Assembly (NCBI RefSeq): GCF_018919215.1
Contig: NZ_JAHLQK010000002.1
Location: 496,001-560,000, forward strand
DNA from: Alkaliphilus flagellatus
GTDB lineage: Bacteria > Bacillota > Clostridia > Peptostreptococcales > Natronincolaceae
Length of the DNA stretch: 64,000 nt
Direction of reading: 5' to 3'
In this document: piece after piece, positions 8,720-17,347 of the stretch
Layout of the letters: every line of letters begins with the position of its first letter
How positions within the stretch are numbered: position 1 is the first letter of the stretch
The notes under the pieces: model-generated
What the model was told of the DNA's origin: nothing
Seen by the model: only the letters and a program-made list of their open reading frames with translations
The model's database searches: none
Program-made: the position numbers and the translations under genes

Positions 8720-10431
8720 TCAAATCCCTCACCTATCATAGGTATTTTTAACAAAACTGTAGTGCCTACCTGTAGCTCGCTTTCTATAGTTATGCTATAT
8801 TTTTCACCAAAAGCAAGCTTTAAACGTTCATTTACGTTGTATAATCCATAGTGATCTGATTCAATCGACTCATGAAGGTTTTTGGAAATTTCCACAAGAT
8901 GCTTTTTATCTATGCCTAAACCATTATCTATCACTTCTATAAAAATACAATTTTCTTTTGCAAACACATTTATATCTATAATACCTGGCTGTTTTCTAAG
9001 TTTTAAGCCATGATATATAGAGTTTTCTACTAAAGGTTGAATAAGTAATTTGGGAACTAGATTTTCCTCTATTGAAAAATCCACATTAATATTATAGTTT
9101 ATTTTATCCTTATACCTTATCTTTTGGATTTCAAGATAATTTCGTACATGTTCTATTTCATCGGAAATTGTTATAAATTCCTTGCCAGAACTTAATGAAA
9201 TTCTAAAAAAGCGAGATAAAGAGTTAATCATATCTGCAATCTCAAATGCATTGTATTCTAAAGCCTTCCACTGCAATGTGTCTAATGTGTTATAGAGGAA
9301 ATGAGGATTTATTTGGGACTGTAGTGCCCTAAGCTCAGCATTTCTTTTCTGAGATTGCACTTGAAACACCTGTTCAATTAGATTTTCTATTTCATTTAGC
9401 ATTTGATTAAAAACTTGGCCTATAACAGAAACCTCATCATTGTTGTCTATTTCATAATAGGAGCGTAGATTACCCTTAGAAACCTCTATCATATTATGTT
9501 TTAATACTTGTAAAGGTTTTCCTATTGAGCTTGAAATAATAATAGCAAGAAAAATAGCTACTATAAGCAAAATTACTCCTATTAAAATTACAAAATTTGT
9601 AATACTGTTGGTCTGTGCATGAATCATGCTATTTTCAACTAGAGTACATAAAATCCAGTCTTCTGTATAAGGAATCGAAGAAAAAAACACTGTAGAGTCA
9701 TTGTTAGATAGATTTTTTAGTGAAGCTGTACCTGATTTATTTTCTTGAAAATTATTGATTATTATATTTAATCCATCTGAAGAAATATACTTTTTCTTTA
9801 GTTCTCCTGCATCTATTGAATAAATATCCTTATTTTTATTCATTATCCAAGTGAAACCATTGTAGATGTCTATATTACCGGCTATTTTAGAAAATTTTTC
9901 TAAGTTGATTGATCCATTTATAAAACCTATCTTTTTGTTACTCTCATTTATTATAGGATAACATATTATAAAAATTAGTTTACTGTCGGATTTTGAAACT
10001 ACAGGATTGCTTATAACATATTCAGATTTTGTAGCCATAGCTCTTCTAAAGTATTCACGGCTAGATACGTCAATAGTCATTTCATCATTTATCCATCCCT
10101 GGCCATCTATACCTCCTATTGCAAATGTTTCATATGGATTTCCATATTGATTTCTTAGAACCTTATTTAACTGTGTCACATAGGGTTTTAACTCATAGAA
10201 ATCAAGATTTTTAGTAGATGGATTTTCATGTATAATTCTAATTTCGCTAATACGTTGATTTAGCCAAGAGCCTATTTCGTTTGCTTTAGAATCAATGAGC
10301 TGAGTAGTCTGATGTTCTAGTTCTTTCATTCTTAAGTTCTTGACCCTTGTTTGCAGTATAAACAAAAGAGGTGATAAGGTTAAAACGATGATTAAAATAA
10401 AAGATGTAGTTATTTTTGAACGCAATGACAT
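8707..10431 (-). CDS. YesM-like sensor histidine kinase (Cache, HAMP, His_kinase)
   Basis: A 574-residue membrane kinase of the YesM group: hydrophobic segment near residues 10-28, extracytoplasmic Cache-type domain, second membrane segment, HAMP, then the QINPHFLYNTLD phosphoacceptor box and a GHKL ATPase domain with DNGLGI. The start at 10431 has AAGGTG six bases away. An in-frame ATG at 10482 would add 17 residues but has no ribosome site. It is paired with the regulator at 7952. It lies back to back with the candidate urocanate reductase, so the ligand may be that enzyme's substrate; this is inference. Confidence 0.9.
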   Translation of the reverse strand: MSLRSKITTSFILIIVLTLSPLLFILQTRVKNLRMKELEHQTTQLIDSKANEIGSWLNQRISEIRIIHENPSTKNLDFYELKPYVTQLNKVLRNQYGNPYETFAIGGIDGQGWINDEMTIDVSSREYFRRAMATKSEYVISNPVVSKSDSKLIFIICYPIINESNKKIGFINGSINLEKFSKIAGNIDIYNGFTWIMNKNKDIYSIDAGELKKKYISSDGLNIIINNFQENKSGTASLKNLSNNDSTVFFSSIPYTEDWILCTLVENSMIHAQTNSITNFVILIGVILLIVAIFLAIIISSSIGKPLQVLKHNMIEVSKGNLRSYYEIDNNDEVSVIGQVFNQMLNEIENLIEQVFQVQSQKRNAELRALQSQINPHFLYNTLDTLQWKALEYNAFEIADMINSLSRFFRISLSSGKEFITISDEIEHVRNYLEIQKIRYKDKINYNINVDFSIEENLVPKLLIQPLVENSIYHGLKLRKQPGIIDINVFAKENCIFIEVIDNGLGIDKKHLVEISKNLHESIESDHYGLYNVNERLKLAFGEKYSITIESELQVGTTVLLKIPMIGEGFECLG

Positions 10432-10614
10432 TTTTTTCACCTTTTCAGAAGAATTTACCTCATTAATTCTATTATATATCATTTAGTTATTTTTTTAAAT
10501 ATTGTACCTTAAAGTGCAAAAACAAGAAATTTGGTGTAAATACAAATTTAGCATAGGGTGTTAAACTTATATCAAAAGCGTTAAAGCATTAACAATAAAA
10601 TAGGAGGGATTAAA

Positions 10615-12399
10615 TTGAAAAAGCTTTTAATTATTCTATTAGCTATTATTATGGCAATAAGTGTCGTAGGTTGTAATAATGAAGGTAAAGAAATAGTTGG
10701 TAATGAGGCTACAGTAATTAAAAATGGTACTTATAAAGGGGTAGGCAATGGAAAAGGCGGTGAAATATCTGTTGAAGTAACAATTGAAGATGATATGATT
10801 AAAGATATTAAGGTTTTAGGTCAAAACGAAACATCAGGATTTGACACAGCAATGGATACTTTAACAGAAAATATTATTGCAAAAAACAGTGTTGATGTTG
10901 ATACTGTATCTGGATGTACTTTAACTTCTAAGGGTTTTCTTGAAGCGATTAATTCAGCTTTAGCGGCAGCAAATGCAACCCCAGATATGCTTAAGAAGGT
11001 AGAAGGGGCAGCTAAAAATGTAGCAAAAGAAGATGTTACAGAAACCCACGATATAGTTGTAATAGGTGCTGGTGGAGCAGGACTTGCAGCTGCCATAGAG
11101 GCTAAAGCCGCTGGAGCAGATGTTATTGTTTTAGAAAAAATGCCCCTAGCTGGCGGTAATACACTTATATCAGGTGCAGAATATGCTGCTTCTAACAACT
11201 GGTTACAGGAGAAAGAAGGAATTAAGGATAGTGTAGAGCAACATATTGAAGATACTCTAAAGGGTGGAGATAATATAAACAATCCGGAACTGGTGAGAGT
11301 TGTTGCAGAAAATGCCCTAGAGGGTGCTATATGGCTTAGAGATGAAGTTGGAGTTGTATGGGAAGATGAGTTAATGCAATTTGGTGGTCATACAGCTAAA
11401 AGAAGTTTAGTTCCCCTAGGAGCAAGTGGTAAGGAAATAATAACTAAACAATTAAAAAAAGCTAAAGAAATGAATATACCTATTCTTCTAAATACTAAAG
11501 CAACTGTTTTAATTACGGATACAAATGGCAAAGTTATAGGGGTAGAGGCAGAAGGTGAAGATAAAAATTATACTTTTAACACTAATAAGGCAGTAATAGT
11601 AGCCTCAGGAGGATTTGGATCTAACGTAGAGATGAGAGTAAAGTATAACCCAGATATTGATAACGCTATACTTTCCACCAACACAACTGGTAGTACCGGA
11701 GATGGTATCGTTATGGCGGAAAATATTGGTGCGGATTTAGTTGGCATGGAACATATTCAGACATATCCTATATGTGACCCATTAACAGGAACTCTACTTT
11801 ATTTTGATGATGCAAGATTATATGGACATACAGTGATTGTAAATAAAGAAGGAAAAAGATTTGTTGAGGAGCTTGGAAGACGTGATGTTATGTCAATGGG
11901 AATAAAAGCCCAAACAGGTAGTGTTTGTTATGAATTACTTGATCAAAATGGATTTGATGCTAGTAAGCTACAAGAGAATCATGGTCCTGAACTAGATTAC
12001 CTTTTCAAAAACAATCTACTTGTTAAAGCAGATACTTTAGAAGAAGCAGCAGCATTCTTTGAAATAGATGCAAAAGAATTAAAAGCAACAGTTAATAAAT
12101 ATAATAGCTATGTTAAAGATGGTAAAGATCCTGAGTTTAATAAACGTATGTTACCATCTACAGTGGATACTGCACCTTTCTATATTTTAAAAGCAGCTCC
12201 AGCTGTTCATCACACAATGGGTGGTATTAAAATAAATACAAATGCTCAAGTAATAAATAAAGATGGTAAAGTTATAGAAGGTCTATATGCAGCAGGAGAG
12301 GTTACAGGAGGAATTCATGGTACAAATAGATTAGGTAGCAATGCTCTTGCCGATATTATAGTATTTGGTAGAGTTGCAGGACAAAATGCAGCTAAATAA
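10615..12399 (+). CDS. urdA: Flavinylated lipoprotein reductase, urocanate reductase-like
   Basis: 594 residues, TTG start behind AGGAGGG. Lipobox VVGC, FMN-binding domain with acceptor motif SGCT (T102), FAD-binding motif GAGGAGLAA from about residue 151. R423, H532 and R572 match the catalytic Arg, His and Arg of flavocytochrome fumarate reductases. The substrate-binding His is replaced by Y384 (IQTYPICDP), with an acidic pair D398-D399 some 15 residues on. In the family, Tyr at this position with an Asp downstream marks urocanate reductase UrdA, which makes imidazole propionate. No histidine ammonia-lyase gene is in the window. Other unsaturated acids remain possible. Confidence 0.7.
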   Translation: MKKLLIILLAIIMAISVVGCNNEGKEIVGNEATVIKNGTYKGVGNGKGGEISVEVTIEDDMIKDIKVLGQNETSGFDTAMDTLTENIIAKNSVDVDTVSGCTLTSKGFLEAINSALAAANATPDMLKKVEGAAKNVAKEDVTETHDIVVIGAGGAGLAAAIEAKAAGADVIVLEKMPLAGGNTLISGAEYAASNNWLQEKEGIKDSVEQHIEDTLKGGDNINNPELVRVVAENALEGAIWLRDEVGVVWEDELMQFGGHTAKRSLVPLGASGKEIITKQLKKAKEMNIPILLNTKATVLITDTNGKVIGVEAEGEDKNYTFNTNKAVIVASGGFGSNVEMRVKYNPDIDNAILSTNTTGSTGDGIVMAENIGADLVGMEHIQTYPICDPLTGTLLYFDDARLYGHTVIVNKEGKRFVEELGRRDVMSMGIKAQTGSVCYELLDQNGFDASKLQENHGPELDYLFKNNLLVKADTLEEAAAFFEIDAKELKATVNKYNSYVKDGKDPEFNKRMLPSTVDTAPFYILKAAPAVHHTMGGIKINTNAQVINKDGKVIEGLYAAGEVTGGIHGTNRLGSNALADIIVFGRVAGQNAAK

Positions 12400-12424
12400 T
12401 ATAGCTATAAATAGAATACTCAAA

Positions 12425-12467
12425 GAATAAAGGAATGTTTTATAAAACATTCCTTTATTCTTTTTTA
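12425..12467 (+). terminator. Perfect palindromic terminator after urdA-like gene
   Basis: Bases 12425-12460 form a perfect 36-base palindrome followed by a T run. It ends ten bases before the left end of the IS remnant. Confidence 0.85.
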
Positions 12468-12476
12468 TATTAAGAT

Positions 12477-13195
12477 AGGTTGTTGAATAATTAAATTTTT
12501 CTGAGTATAAGTTTCACTAACATAAATCAATTCTTATTTATTCCAAGGAAACTTATTGCACTTAATCCCTTGTTCTTTATCTAGCAATTTTTCAATTAAA
12601 TATAATAGTATAGTCCACATTACATGAGACTTATATTTGTTAAAACCATATAATCTTGGATTTTATAACTCATAACGCATTTTTAAAATACTAAATAATC
12701 GTTCAATAGAAAGTCTTTTTTTATAGATTTTTTCTCCAATAGGAGATTGTAGATAAAGTAAATTATTTATCCTATACTCATTTTTAATCGAACTATATGA
12801 CTTAGCTTTACGAAGGTTTATATCAGTTATCAAGTTAATGGATATTTCATCATATATCTTAAATAATTTTATACTATCATAAGCTGCATCTCTAAGTAAG
12901 ATGAAGATGTCATAACTATATAATCTTTTAACTAGTTGTTCACAATTACTATCATATACATTAGCTGTTTTAAATTCTAAAGCTAAAGGCACTAAATCAG
13001 TAGAAGTAACTAAATGTAGCTTATATCCTTTATACCAGCCTAAACGAGTTGACTTTCCCGTTTTAGCTTGTGAATCAAATCTAGAACTACGTAAAGCAGT
13101 TGAGTCTATTTCTAGGTAATTGTTTTGTGTGCGCTTAACATGATACTAGAAATTGGACGACTTTTTTAGTAGTAATTTTAGTTATTCAACAACCT
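12477..13195 (-). mobile_element. Internally deleted insertion sequence, copy 1
   Basis: The element is bounded by perfect 14-base inverted repeats at 12477-12490 and 13182-13195. Inside, on the minus strand, is only the C-terminal part of a DDE transposase; the N-terminal region is gone, so it can move only if supplied in trans. No convincing target-site duplication is seen. A shorter copy in the same orientation lies at 14800-15279. Confidence 0.8.
12663..13145 (-). pseudogene. Transposase fragment (DDE, C-terminal part)
   Basis: The reading frame is open from 13145 to 12663 but has no N terminus and is preceded by an in-frame TAG. Recognisable DDE transposase pieces are EIDSTALRS, LGWYKGYKLHL and the C-terminal RLSIERLFSILK. 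It looks like an IS4/IS5-type transposase; the exact family cannot be fixed by eye. The start codon sometimes called at 12992 is internal. Confidence 0.75.
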
Positions 13196-13278
13196 AAATT
13201 ATTTTTAAAAAGCGCTAATATTAAATTACAATATATTGCAATTTTTTATTTTAATGTATCTCTTTTTAAGAAAATAAA

Positions 13279-13304
13279 AACCACTTAACAAAAGTTAAGT
13301 GGTT
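13279..13304 (-). terminator. Terminator of the sigma/anti-sigma operon
   Basis: An 11-bp perfect stem (13279-13289 with 13294-13304) with a four-base loop. On the minus strand it is followed by a T-rich run. Confidence 0.8.
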
Positions 13305-13318
13305 AAAGTAGTATATAA

Positions 13319-14119
13319 TTATTTATTCAAAACTCCAATTGCTAATTGTCCATCTTCTGAGTAATCAACTGTGAAGTAAATATCACTATCTTCTTTTGAA
13401 AATTCAAGATATTCTTTATTTGTGTCAATATTAATCTCATGTTTTTCCGCTTCTTGTAGTTTTTCATTTGGAATTTTATCATAAAAATCTTTAAACTCAT
13501 AAGAATACGAATCAATATCTGAATAAAAGCTTCCAATCATTGCTTTTGCTTGAAGAATAATATCTTCTTTACTCATTTCATTATAGTTTTCATCCCAGTT
13601 ATATCTGCCAAAATGATGAAATTCACCTGTTACATTATCAATATCAAATACAAATTTAAGACCATCTTTTTCTAATTGAATTGAACTCCAATTCATTGTT
13701 TCATAATCTACTCTTCCTTCACCTGCATTAATACGTGTAATATCAAATTCTTTTAATTCGGGGAAAGCTGTATAAACTTTGTTTAAAGCTGTTTGTTGAA
13801 CAGAAGTAAGGTTAGAACTATCTGGAAGATATTCTGACAATTTCATATCAACATTTTCCTCTTGAATAGTTACTGTTTTAAACGCTTCAATAACATGTGG
13901 TGCTGCAAGTGCTCCTACAGGAAGTATTACTGCTACTGCTATTGCTAAAGTTGCGGTACTTAACATAAATCTATTTTTCTTTTTCATAAATCTTTGCTCT
14001 CCTTTTCTAATAACATTATTTATATACAAATTTCGTGTTTTAAAATATGCTTGCTCAGGACACTCTATGCTATCAGCATAGTTTGACAATTGTTCTTTTA
14101 ATTTTCTTTCAATATCCAT
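13319..14119 (-). CDS. Putative membrane anti-sigma factor
   Basis: 266 residues. About 45 cytoplasmic residues are followed by a positively charged KKKNRF and one hydrophobic segment near residues 51-72, then a roughly 190-residue extracytoplasmic domain of unknown fold. The gene overlaps the sigma factor gene at 14098-14709 by 22 bases and follows it. This is the usual arrangement for an ECF sigma factor and its membrane inhibitor. No zinc-binding HxxxCxxC motif is visible in the cytoplasmic part. The signal sensed is unknown. Confidence 0.65.
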   Translation of the reverse strand: MDIERKLKEQLSNYADSIECPEQAYFKTRNLYINNVIRKGEQRFMKKKNRFMLSTATLAIAVAVILPVGALAAPHVIEAFKTVTIQEENVDMKLSEYLPDSSNLTSVQQTALNKVYTAFPELKEFDITRINAGEGRVDYETMNWSSIQLEKDGLKFVFDIDNVTGEFHHFGRYNWDENYNEMSKEDIILQAKAMIGSFYSDIDSYSYEFKDFYDKIPNEKLQEAEKHEINIDTNKEYLEFSKEDSDIYFTVDYSEDGQLAIGVLNK

Positions 14120-14709
14120 TCTTTATCTTTGCGACCTCCATCCACATTATTTATTAAATCTATCCGCCTTTTTAACTGCTTCAAAGCTGAGTGATGTCTT
14201 GACTTTACAGTTCCCAAAGGTATTTCTAATATATCTGCAATCTCTTGCAATGAATAATCATAACAGTATCTTAAAACTATTACTACTTTTAGTTTATCTG
14301 ATAAATTACCAATTAATTCCATTGCTTCGCTTTCTAATTCGGAGTGAATAATGTTTGGCTCATAACTCATATCCTCTCTGCTTAGCATTGAACATTGTTT
14401 TTCAAAAATCCGAAAAACACGCCATTTTTTTCTTTTAAAGTTACTAATTTGACGAATAGTTATTCCATGAAGCCATGCTCGAAAAGGTTTATCTAAATTA
14501 TAATTATTAATTGAACTCCACAACTGAACATAAACTTCATTCATAATATCCTCTCTATCCATGTGATTATAAACAGTCATTGAAATTAACCTATAAGCAT
14601 CACTACTGGTTTCATTATAAATAAAGTCAAAAGATTCGATTGAGCCATCTCTCATCTCTTTTATATGCTTATAAAGCTCGTAGTCTTTCTCTTTTGACTG
14701 GTCTGACAA
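14098..14709 (-). CDS. ECF-type RNA polymerase sigma factor
   Basis: 203 residues with sigma-70 region 2 (MDREDIMNEVYVQLW, FRAWLHGI) and region 4 (YSLQEIADILEIPLGTVKSRHHSALKQL). An in-frame ATG at 14733 has no site. AGGAGG at 14718-14723 lies eight bases before a TTG at 14709, so I place the start there. It forms an operon with the anti-sigma gene. The pair is bracketed by two IS remnants in the same orientation, so it may have arrived by IS-mediated transfer or rearrangement. Confidence 0.88.
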   Translation of the reverse strand: MSDQSKEKDYELYKHIKEMRDGSIESFDFIYNETSSDAYRLISMTVYNHMDREDIMNEVYVQLWSSINNYNLDKPFRAWLHGITIRQISNFKRKKWRVFRIFEKQCSMLSREDMSYEPNIIHSELESEAMELIGNLSDKLKVVIVLRYCYDYSLQEIADILEIPLGTVKSRHHSALKQLKRRIDLINNVDGGRKDKEWILKEN

Positions 14710-14797
14710 TATTTTTTCCTCCTCTCTAAGCATTTAAATTGAAAATTTGTTTTGTAAGCTGCTTACATAATGTATTGGTTCAATTTATATAAAAGGT

Positions 14798-15229
14798 TCA
14801 CTTTTTATAGATTTTTTCTCCAATAAGAGATTGTAGATAAAGTAAATTATTTATCCTATACTCATTTTTAATCGAACTATATGACTTAGCTTTACGAAGG
14901 TTTATATCAGTTATCAAGTTAATGGATATTTCATCATATATCTTAAATAATTTTATACTATCATAAGCTGCATCTCTAAGTAAGATGAAGATGTCATAAC
15001 TATATAATCTTTTAACTAGTTGTTCACAATTACTATCATATACATTAGCTGTTTTAAATTCTAAAGCTAAAGGCACTAAATCAGTAGAAGTAACTAAATG
15101 TAGCTTATATCCTTTATACCAGCCTAAACGAGTTGACTTTCCCGTTTTAGCTTGTGAATCAAATCTAGAACTACGTAAAGCAGTTGAGTCTATTTCTAGG
15201 TAATTGTTTTGTGTGCGCTTAACATGATA
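14798..15229 (-). pseudogene. Transposase fragment, copy 2
   Basis: Nearly identical to the fragment at 12663-13145. It loses the last 22 or so residues because the element is cut near 14800 and the frame runs into a chance stop. The N terminus is also missing. Confidence 0.75.
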
Positions 15230-15279
15230 CTAGAAATTGGACGACTTTTTTAGTGGTAATTTTAGTTATTCAACAACCT
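14800..15279 (-). mobile_element. Truncated insertion sequence, copy 2
   Basis: It matches copy 1 at an offset of 2084 bases with very few differences. The end repeat at 15266-15279 is intact, while the other end is lost at about 14800. The remaining end abuts a decayed histidine-kinase fragment. Confidence 0.8.
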
Positions 15280-15299
15280 ATAAGAATATAAACTGTAGA

Positions 15300-15435
15300 T
15301 GCATTATCATCGATAAAAGGACAAATATTAACCTTATTAGTCAATTTCTTCGCATAATATTGGCATTGTGGAGAATATTAACAGTAGTGAGTTTGTGCTT
15401 GGAAACTTAATACATATATAACAATTATTAATTAA
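15300..15435 (+). pseudogene. Decayed fragment of a sensor histidine kinase
   Basis: Read from 15341, the frame gives IGIVENINSSEFVLGN followed soon by a stop. It aligns with IKIVENINSNQLIFGN of the kinase at 3282 (around base 4680). Base-level similarity continues on both sides from about 15300 to 15435, with small gaps. The leader just before the next gene also resembles the leader before the reductase at 5211. This is what remains of a duplicated kinase gene upstream of a duplicated reductase gene. Confidence 0.75.
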
Positions 15436-15482
15436 AATGATTTGGCTAGTAAAATATCAAACTGAAAGTGAGGATTAAAAAG

Positions 15483-17237
15483 ATGAGAAAAATTAAAAAA
15501 TCCCTAGCTGTAATACTAACTCTAATATTAGTGTTTTCTATAGCAGCTTGTCAGCCAAAAGAAGCCAAAGATGAAATAGCTCAGAAACCTGTGAATGGTA
15601 CATTTGTAGGTGAAGGTAGAGGTAGGGGGGGGCCACTTAAACTAGAGGTTACTCTTGAAAACTCTGAAATTAAAAATATTAAAGTTTTAGAAAGTAAAGA
15701 ATCAAACTATACTAAGTCAGTTATTGTCGACTTAACTAAGCAAATAGTAGATACAAACTCTACAAAAGTTGATATTGTTTCAGGTGCTACATTAACTAGC
15801 CATGCAATAATTAATGCTGTAAAAGATGCTGTAAAAAAGGCAGATGTTACTTTAACCGCAAAAGAAGTAACTAAAAAGCCTGTGAAGGCAGAAGATGCTT
15901 CAACTGATATAGTTATTATTGGAGCAGGTGGTGCAGGGCTTTCAGCAGCTATAGAGGCAACTAATCAAGGAGTGAAAGTAATAGTTGTAGAAAAAAATGG
16001 ATTTATGGGTGGAAACACAAACTATGCAACTGCTGGAATGAACGCTGCATATACAAAATATCAAGAAGAGAAGGGTATAAAAGATAGCCCAGAGCTATTT
16101 TTTGAAGATACAATGAAGGGTGGGCACGAAAAAAACAATCCAGAGCTGGTAAAGGTTTTAACTGGGGAATCAGCAGAAACCATATATTGGCTTGAAGATT
16201 TAGGAGCGAAACTATCTGAAATTGGAGCAACTGGTGGACAAAGTGCAGATAGAACTCATAAAGGTCCAGAAGGAATGGCTATAGGACCACATCTTATGGA
16301 TGTATTTACTAAGCAAGTAGAAAACCTTGGCATTGAAGTCAGATTAAATACAAAGGCAGTAGATATTCTTTCGGAAGATAATAAGGCAACTGGTGTAAAA
16401 GTAGATAATAAGGATGGAAATACTTACAATATAAATGCTAAGGCTGTAATAATTGCAACTGGTGGATTTGGTGCTAATGCAGAGCTAGTAACAAAATACA
16501 AACCTGAACTAGAAGGATTTGGAACAACTAACCAACCGGGAGCAACAGGTGATGCCCTTGTTATTACAGAGAAATTAGATGTAGATTTAGTAGATATAAA
16601 AGAGATTCAAACTCACCCTACAGTAGTTCCTAAAATAAATGAGCTGATAACTGAAGGAGTAAGAGGAGATGGTGCTATTTTAGTAAACAGGGAGGGTAAA
16701 AGATTTATAGATGAGCTTGAAACTAGGGATACAGTATCTAAAGCTATATTATCTCAAGATGGTAAAACAGCATTTTTAGTATTTGACCAACAAGTAGTAG
16801 ATAAAACTAGTGCTATTAAAAAGTATAAAGATGCTGGATTATTAACAGAGGCTAGTTCGATAAAAGAGTTAGCTGAAAAGCTTAAAATAGATGTTAATGG
16901 ACTCGAAGAAACAGTAAACACTTATAATGAGTATGTTAAAAAGAAGGAAGACCCAGAGTTTGATAGAAGAACATTACCTCTAGAGATTACAAAAGCATCA
17001 TTTTATGGAGTCGAAGTAGCGCCAGCTATACACCATACTATGGGAGGAATAAAAATAAACAATAATACTGAAGTTATTAATAAATCGGGAAATATTATTG
17101 AAGGCCTGTATGCCGCTGGAGAGGTTACAGGCGGAGTGCATGGTGGTAATCGAATTGGAGGAAATGCGATAACGGATATAACTGTATTTGGAAGAACTGC
17201 GGGAAAAAATGCTGCAACTGCTGTGAAAAATAAATAA
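15483..17237 (+). CDS. Flavinylated lipoprotein fumarate reductase-like enzyme (paralogue 2)
   Basis: 584 residues, equal in length to paralogue 1 and similar along its whole length. A GTG at 15468 opens the frame, but GTGAGG at 15468-15473 is better read as the ribosome site for the ATG at 15483. Features in order: lipobox IAAC, FMN-binding domain with VSGAT, FAD motif GAGGAGLSAA, the IQTHPT histidine, EGVR relay pair, ETRD arginine, HHTMGG and NRIGGNA. All catalytic positions of paralogue 1 are kept. It probably reduces fumarate or a related acid outside the membrane. Its ancestral sensor kinase has been lost (see 15300-15435). Confidence 0.85.
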   Translation: MRKIKKSLAVILTLILVFSIAACQPKEAKDEIAQKPVNGTFVGEGRGRGGPLKLEVTLENSEIKNIKVLESKESNYTKSVIVDLTKQIVDTNSTKVDIVSGATLTSHAIINAVKDAVKKADVTLTAKEVTKKPVKAEDASTDIVIIGAGGAGLSAAIEATNQGVKVIVVEKNGFMGGNTNYATAGMNAAYTKYQEEKGIKDSPELFFEDTMKGGHEKNNPELVKVLTGESAETIYWLEDLGAKLSEIGATGGQSADRTHKGPEGMAIGPHLMDVFTKQVENLGIEVRLNTKAVDILSEDNKATGVKVDNKDGNTYNINAKAVIIATGGFGANAELVTKYKPELEGFGTTNQPGATGDALVITEKLDVDLVDIKEIQTHPTVVPKINELITEGVRGDGAILVNREGKRFIDELETRDTVSKAILSQDGKTAFLVFDQQVVDKTSAIKKYKDAGLLTEASSIKELAEKLKIDVNGLEETVNTYNEYVKKKEDPEFDRRTLPLEITKASFYGVEVAPAIHHTMGGIKINNNTEVINKSGNIIEGLYAAGEVTGGVHGGNRIGGNAITDITVFGRTAGKNAATAVKNK

Positions 17238-17251
17238 TAATAAAGAAAAAG

Positions 17252-17295
17252 ACAATGAATAGGGGCTATAGATTACCCATATTCATTGTTTTTTT
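17252..17295 (+). terminator. Terminator after reductase paralogue 2
   Basis: A stem of about 13 bp with one mismatch (from 17252, closing at 17289) is followed by seven T. Confidence 0.8.
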
Positions 17296-17347
17296 ATATG
17301 CTAAATCTTAGTATGTAAAGTTGAAATTTAAAATATGCTTTATTTAA

